Positions 32,554 through 33,435 of a stretch of DNA of 33,435 nucleotides are shown piece by piece. Source of the stretch: Alphaproteobacteria bacterium (GTDB lineage Bacteria > Pseudomonadota > Alphaproteobacteria > Micavibrionales > Micavibrionaceae). The position numbers and the translations under genes are program-made. The stretch's first letter is position 1. Each line of letters starts with the position of its first letter. The notes beneath the pieces are model-generated. The model was not told the origin of the DNA, made no database searches, and worked only from the letters and a program-made list of their open reading frames with translations. The stretch lies in NCBI GenBank assembly GCA_016763095.1, contig JAESUK010000134.1, positions 1-33,435 of the forward strand, given 5' to 3'.

Positions 32554-33426
32554 TTAGCCCTTAAAAATGACTACGCGATCGCGACCTTGTTCTTTGGCTT
32601 GATACAACGCCTTATCTGCACGTTCGATCAAGTTCTCTAAGTCTTCTTCCAATTGATACTCAGACACGCCTATGGACAGTCGAATTTGACCAAGAACTTT
32701 ACCTGTTCCTCTATTTATAATATCTTTTGAAGACACATTCTCTTTTAAGTGTTCTGCAACAATCGCTGCGTTTTCTTTAGAGGTATTTGGAAGGATAATT
32801 CCAAACTCTTCTCCTCCATAACGCGCAACAATATCACCCCCTTTTACTCCTTGCTTAAGAGTCGCAGCCACAAGCTTCAACACTTGGTCTCCAACTTGGT
32901 GACCGTATGTATCATTAAATGTCTTAAAGTGATCAATATCCAACATAAGCAGAGAGAAAAAGCCTTTTGAATCTACAGTTTTTTCCGATGTTTTTATTAA
33001 GAACTCATCAAAAGACTTACGGTTTAGAAGTCCTGTTAAACTGTCCGTGGCCGCTTCTTTCTTAATACTTGCCATGTCTTTCTTAAGCTCTAACATCGCA
33101 GTTTTGGATTTATCTAATTCCTTTGCTAGCATCATGTTATCTTTTAAGATTTCATTTGTATCAACCACAACGGTATCGATAATTTCTTTTAAATGCTCTG
33201 GCGTTTCCTCATCTTGAATCTGATTGGTTACCTTAGACAAGCGCTCACCACGCTTTTTATTCGTGGCGTTTATTTGATCGATTTGCGTAGAGAGACCAAC
33301 AACAGTGTCATAAACTTGGCTTCCAGCCTGCTTCACAACATCATCTTTACGACGATCTTCGATATATTTCCGATATATTTTTCCAATCACTTCATTTGTA
33401 ACAGGCTTCTTACCTGTCGTAATCAT
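32554..33426 (-). CDS. Diguanylate cyclase (GGDEF domain)
   Basis: This 290-residue cytoplasmic protein makes cyclic di-GMP from two GTP. The N-terminal 120 residues form helices and a coiled coil (VKQAGSQVYDTVVGLSTQIDQIN ... LAKELDKSKTAMLELKKDM). The GGDEF domain follows: DSLTGLLNR (128-136), the metal-binding DIDHFK (163-168), NDTYGHQVGD and the catalytic GGEEF (204-208). The position of the product-inhibition site RxxD carries KGGD (195-198), so feedback inhibition may be lost. The input domain is not a known sensor and no membrane segment is seen. The ATG is nine bases from the window edge. Confidence 0.93.
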   Translation of the reverse strand: MITTGKKPVTNEVIGKIYRKYIEDRRKDDVVKQAGSQVYDTVVGLSTQIDQINATNKKRGERLSKVTNQIQDEETPEHLKEIIDTVVVDTNEILKDNMMLAKELDKSKTAMLELKKDMASIKKEAATDSLTGLLNRKSFDEFLIKTSEKTVDSKGFFSLLMLDIDHFKTFNDTYGHQVGDQVLKLVAATLKQGVKGGDIVARYGGEEFGIILPNTSKENAAIVAEHLKENVSSKDIINRGTGKVLGQIRLSIGVSEYQLEEDLENLIERADKALYQAKEQGRDRVVIFKG

Positions 33427-33435
33427 GTCAATTGC

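Overview
This window is 33.4 kb of gene-dense bacterial chromosome. It is AT-rich by eye (I did not compute GC) and contains about 34 protein genes. Gene content points to an alphaproteobacterium: the rpmH-rnpA-yidD-yidC-engB cluster, secB divergent from a Tim44-domain protein and mltA, a surA-rsmA pair, and lptB close to rpoN. The combination of low GC and small proteins with a GNVxxLILIAVALF membrane segment fits a Micavibrio-like lineage, but below class level that is inference. I see no tRNA, rRNA, CRISPR array, insertion sequence or phage gene. Most of the window is core housekeeping DNA with small lineage-specific genes between the conserved blocks.

Layout. 1-2437 (minus): the start of rpoN (cut by the window edge), a pilin-like membrane protein, lptB and a LysE-type exporter. 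2489-6001: a MATE transporter, then a divergent, overlapping pair of glycosyltransferase and sulfotransferase genes. 5990-8321: two tandem 86-residue unknown proteins, an RsmC-like rRNA methyltransferase and an unknown 213-residue protein. 8432-11800 (plus): the ribosomal protein L34, RNase P protein, YidD, YidC and EngB operon, behind a good sigma-70 promoter. 11806-16104: a second pilin-like protein, rmuC, a 100-residue orphan, mltA and the Tim44-like gene. 16297-20391: secB and pheS (overlapping by one base), then metE broken by two one-base frameshifts but with a clear Shine-Dalgarno site and terminator. 20382-24345: a methyltransferase, an ArsR regulator with a persulfide-sensor-type cysteine pair, a short-chain dehydrogenase, gmk and a DD-carboxypeptidase with a Tat signal. 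24407-29428: rsmA, surA, a DUF1223 protein and a UvrD-type helicase. 29578-31605: a complete transcription attenuator (leader peptide, alternative stems, terminator) in front of a stand-alone acetolactate synthase large-subunit gene. 31612-33426: a small anchored protein with RTX-like repeats and a diguanylate cyclase.

Several neighbours plausibly work together. YidD, YidC, SecB and EngB serve protein export, membrane insertion and ribosome assembly. LptB, SurA, MltA and the DD-carboxypeptidase serve envelope assembly and turnover. The glycosyltransferase and sulfotransferase probably build and sulfate a surface glycan. The ilvB leader is the clearest regulatory device: all three competing stems can be paired by hand and sit where a ribosome stalled on branched-chain codons would switch them.

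I found no obvious new defence or mobile system. The observations most worth following are the attenuated ilvB with substituted active-site motifs, the doubly frameshifted metE, the pilin-like protein family placed beside conserved operons, the dithiol ArsR regulator, and the tandem 86-residue proteins.
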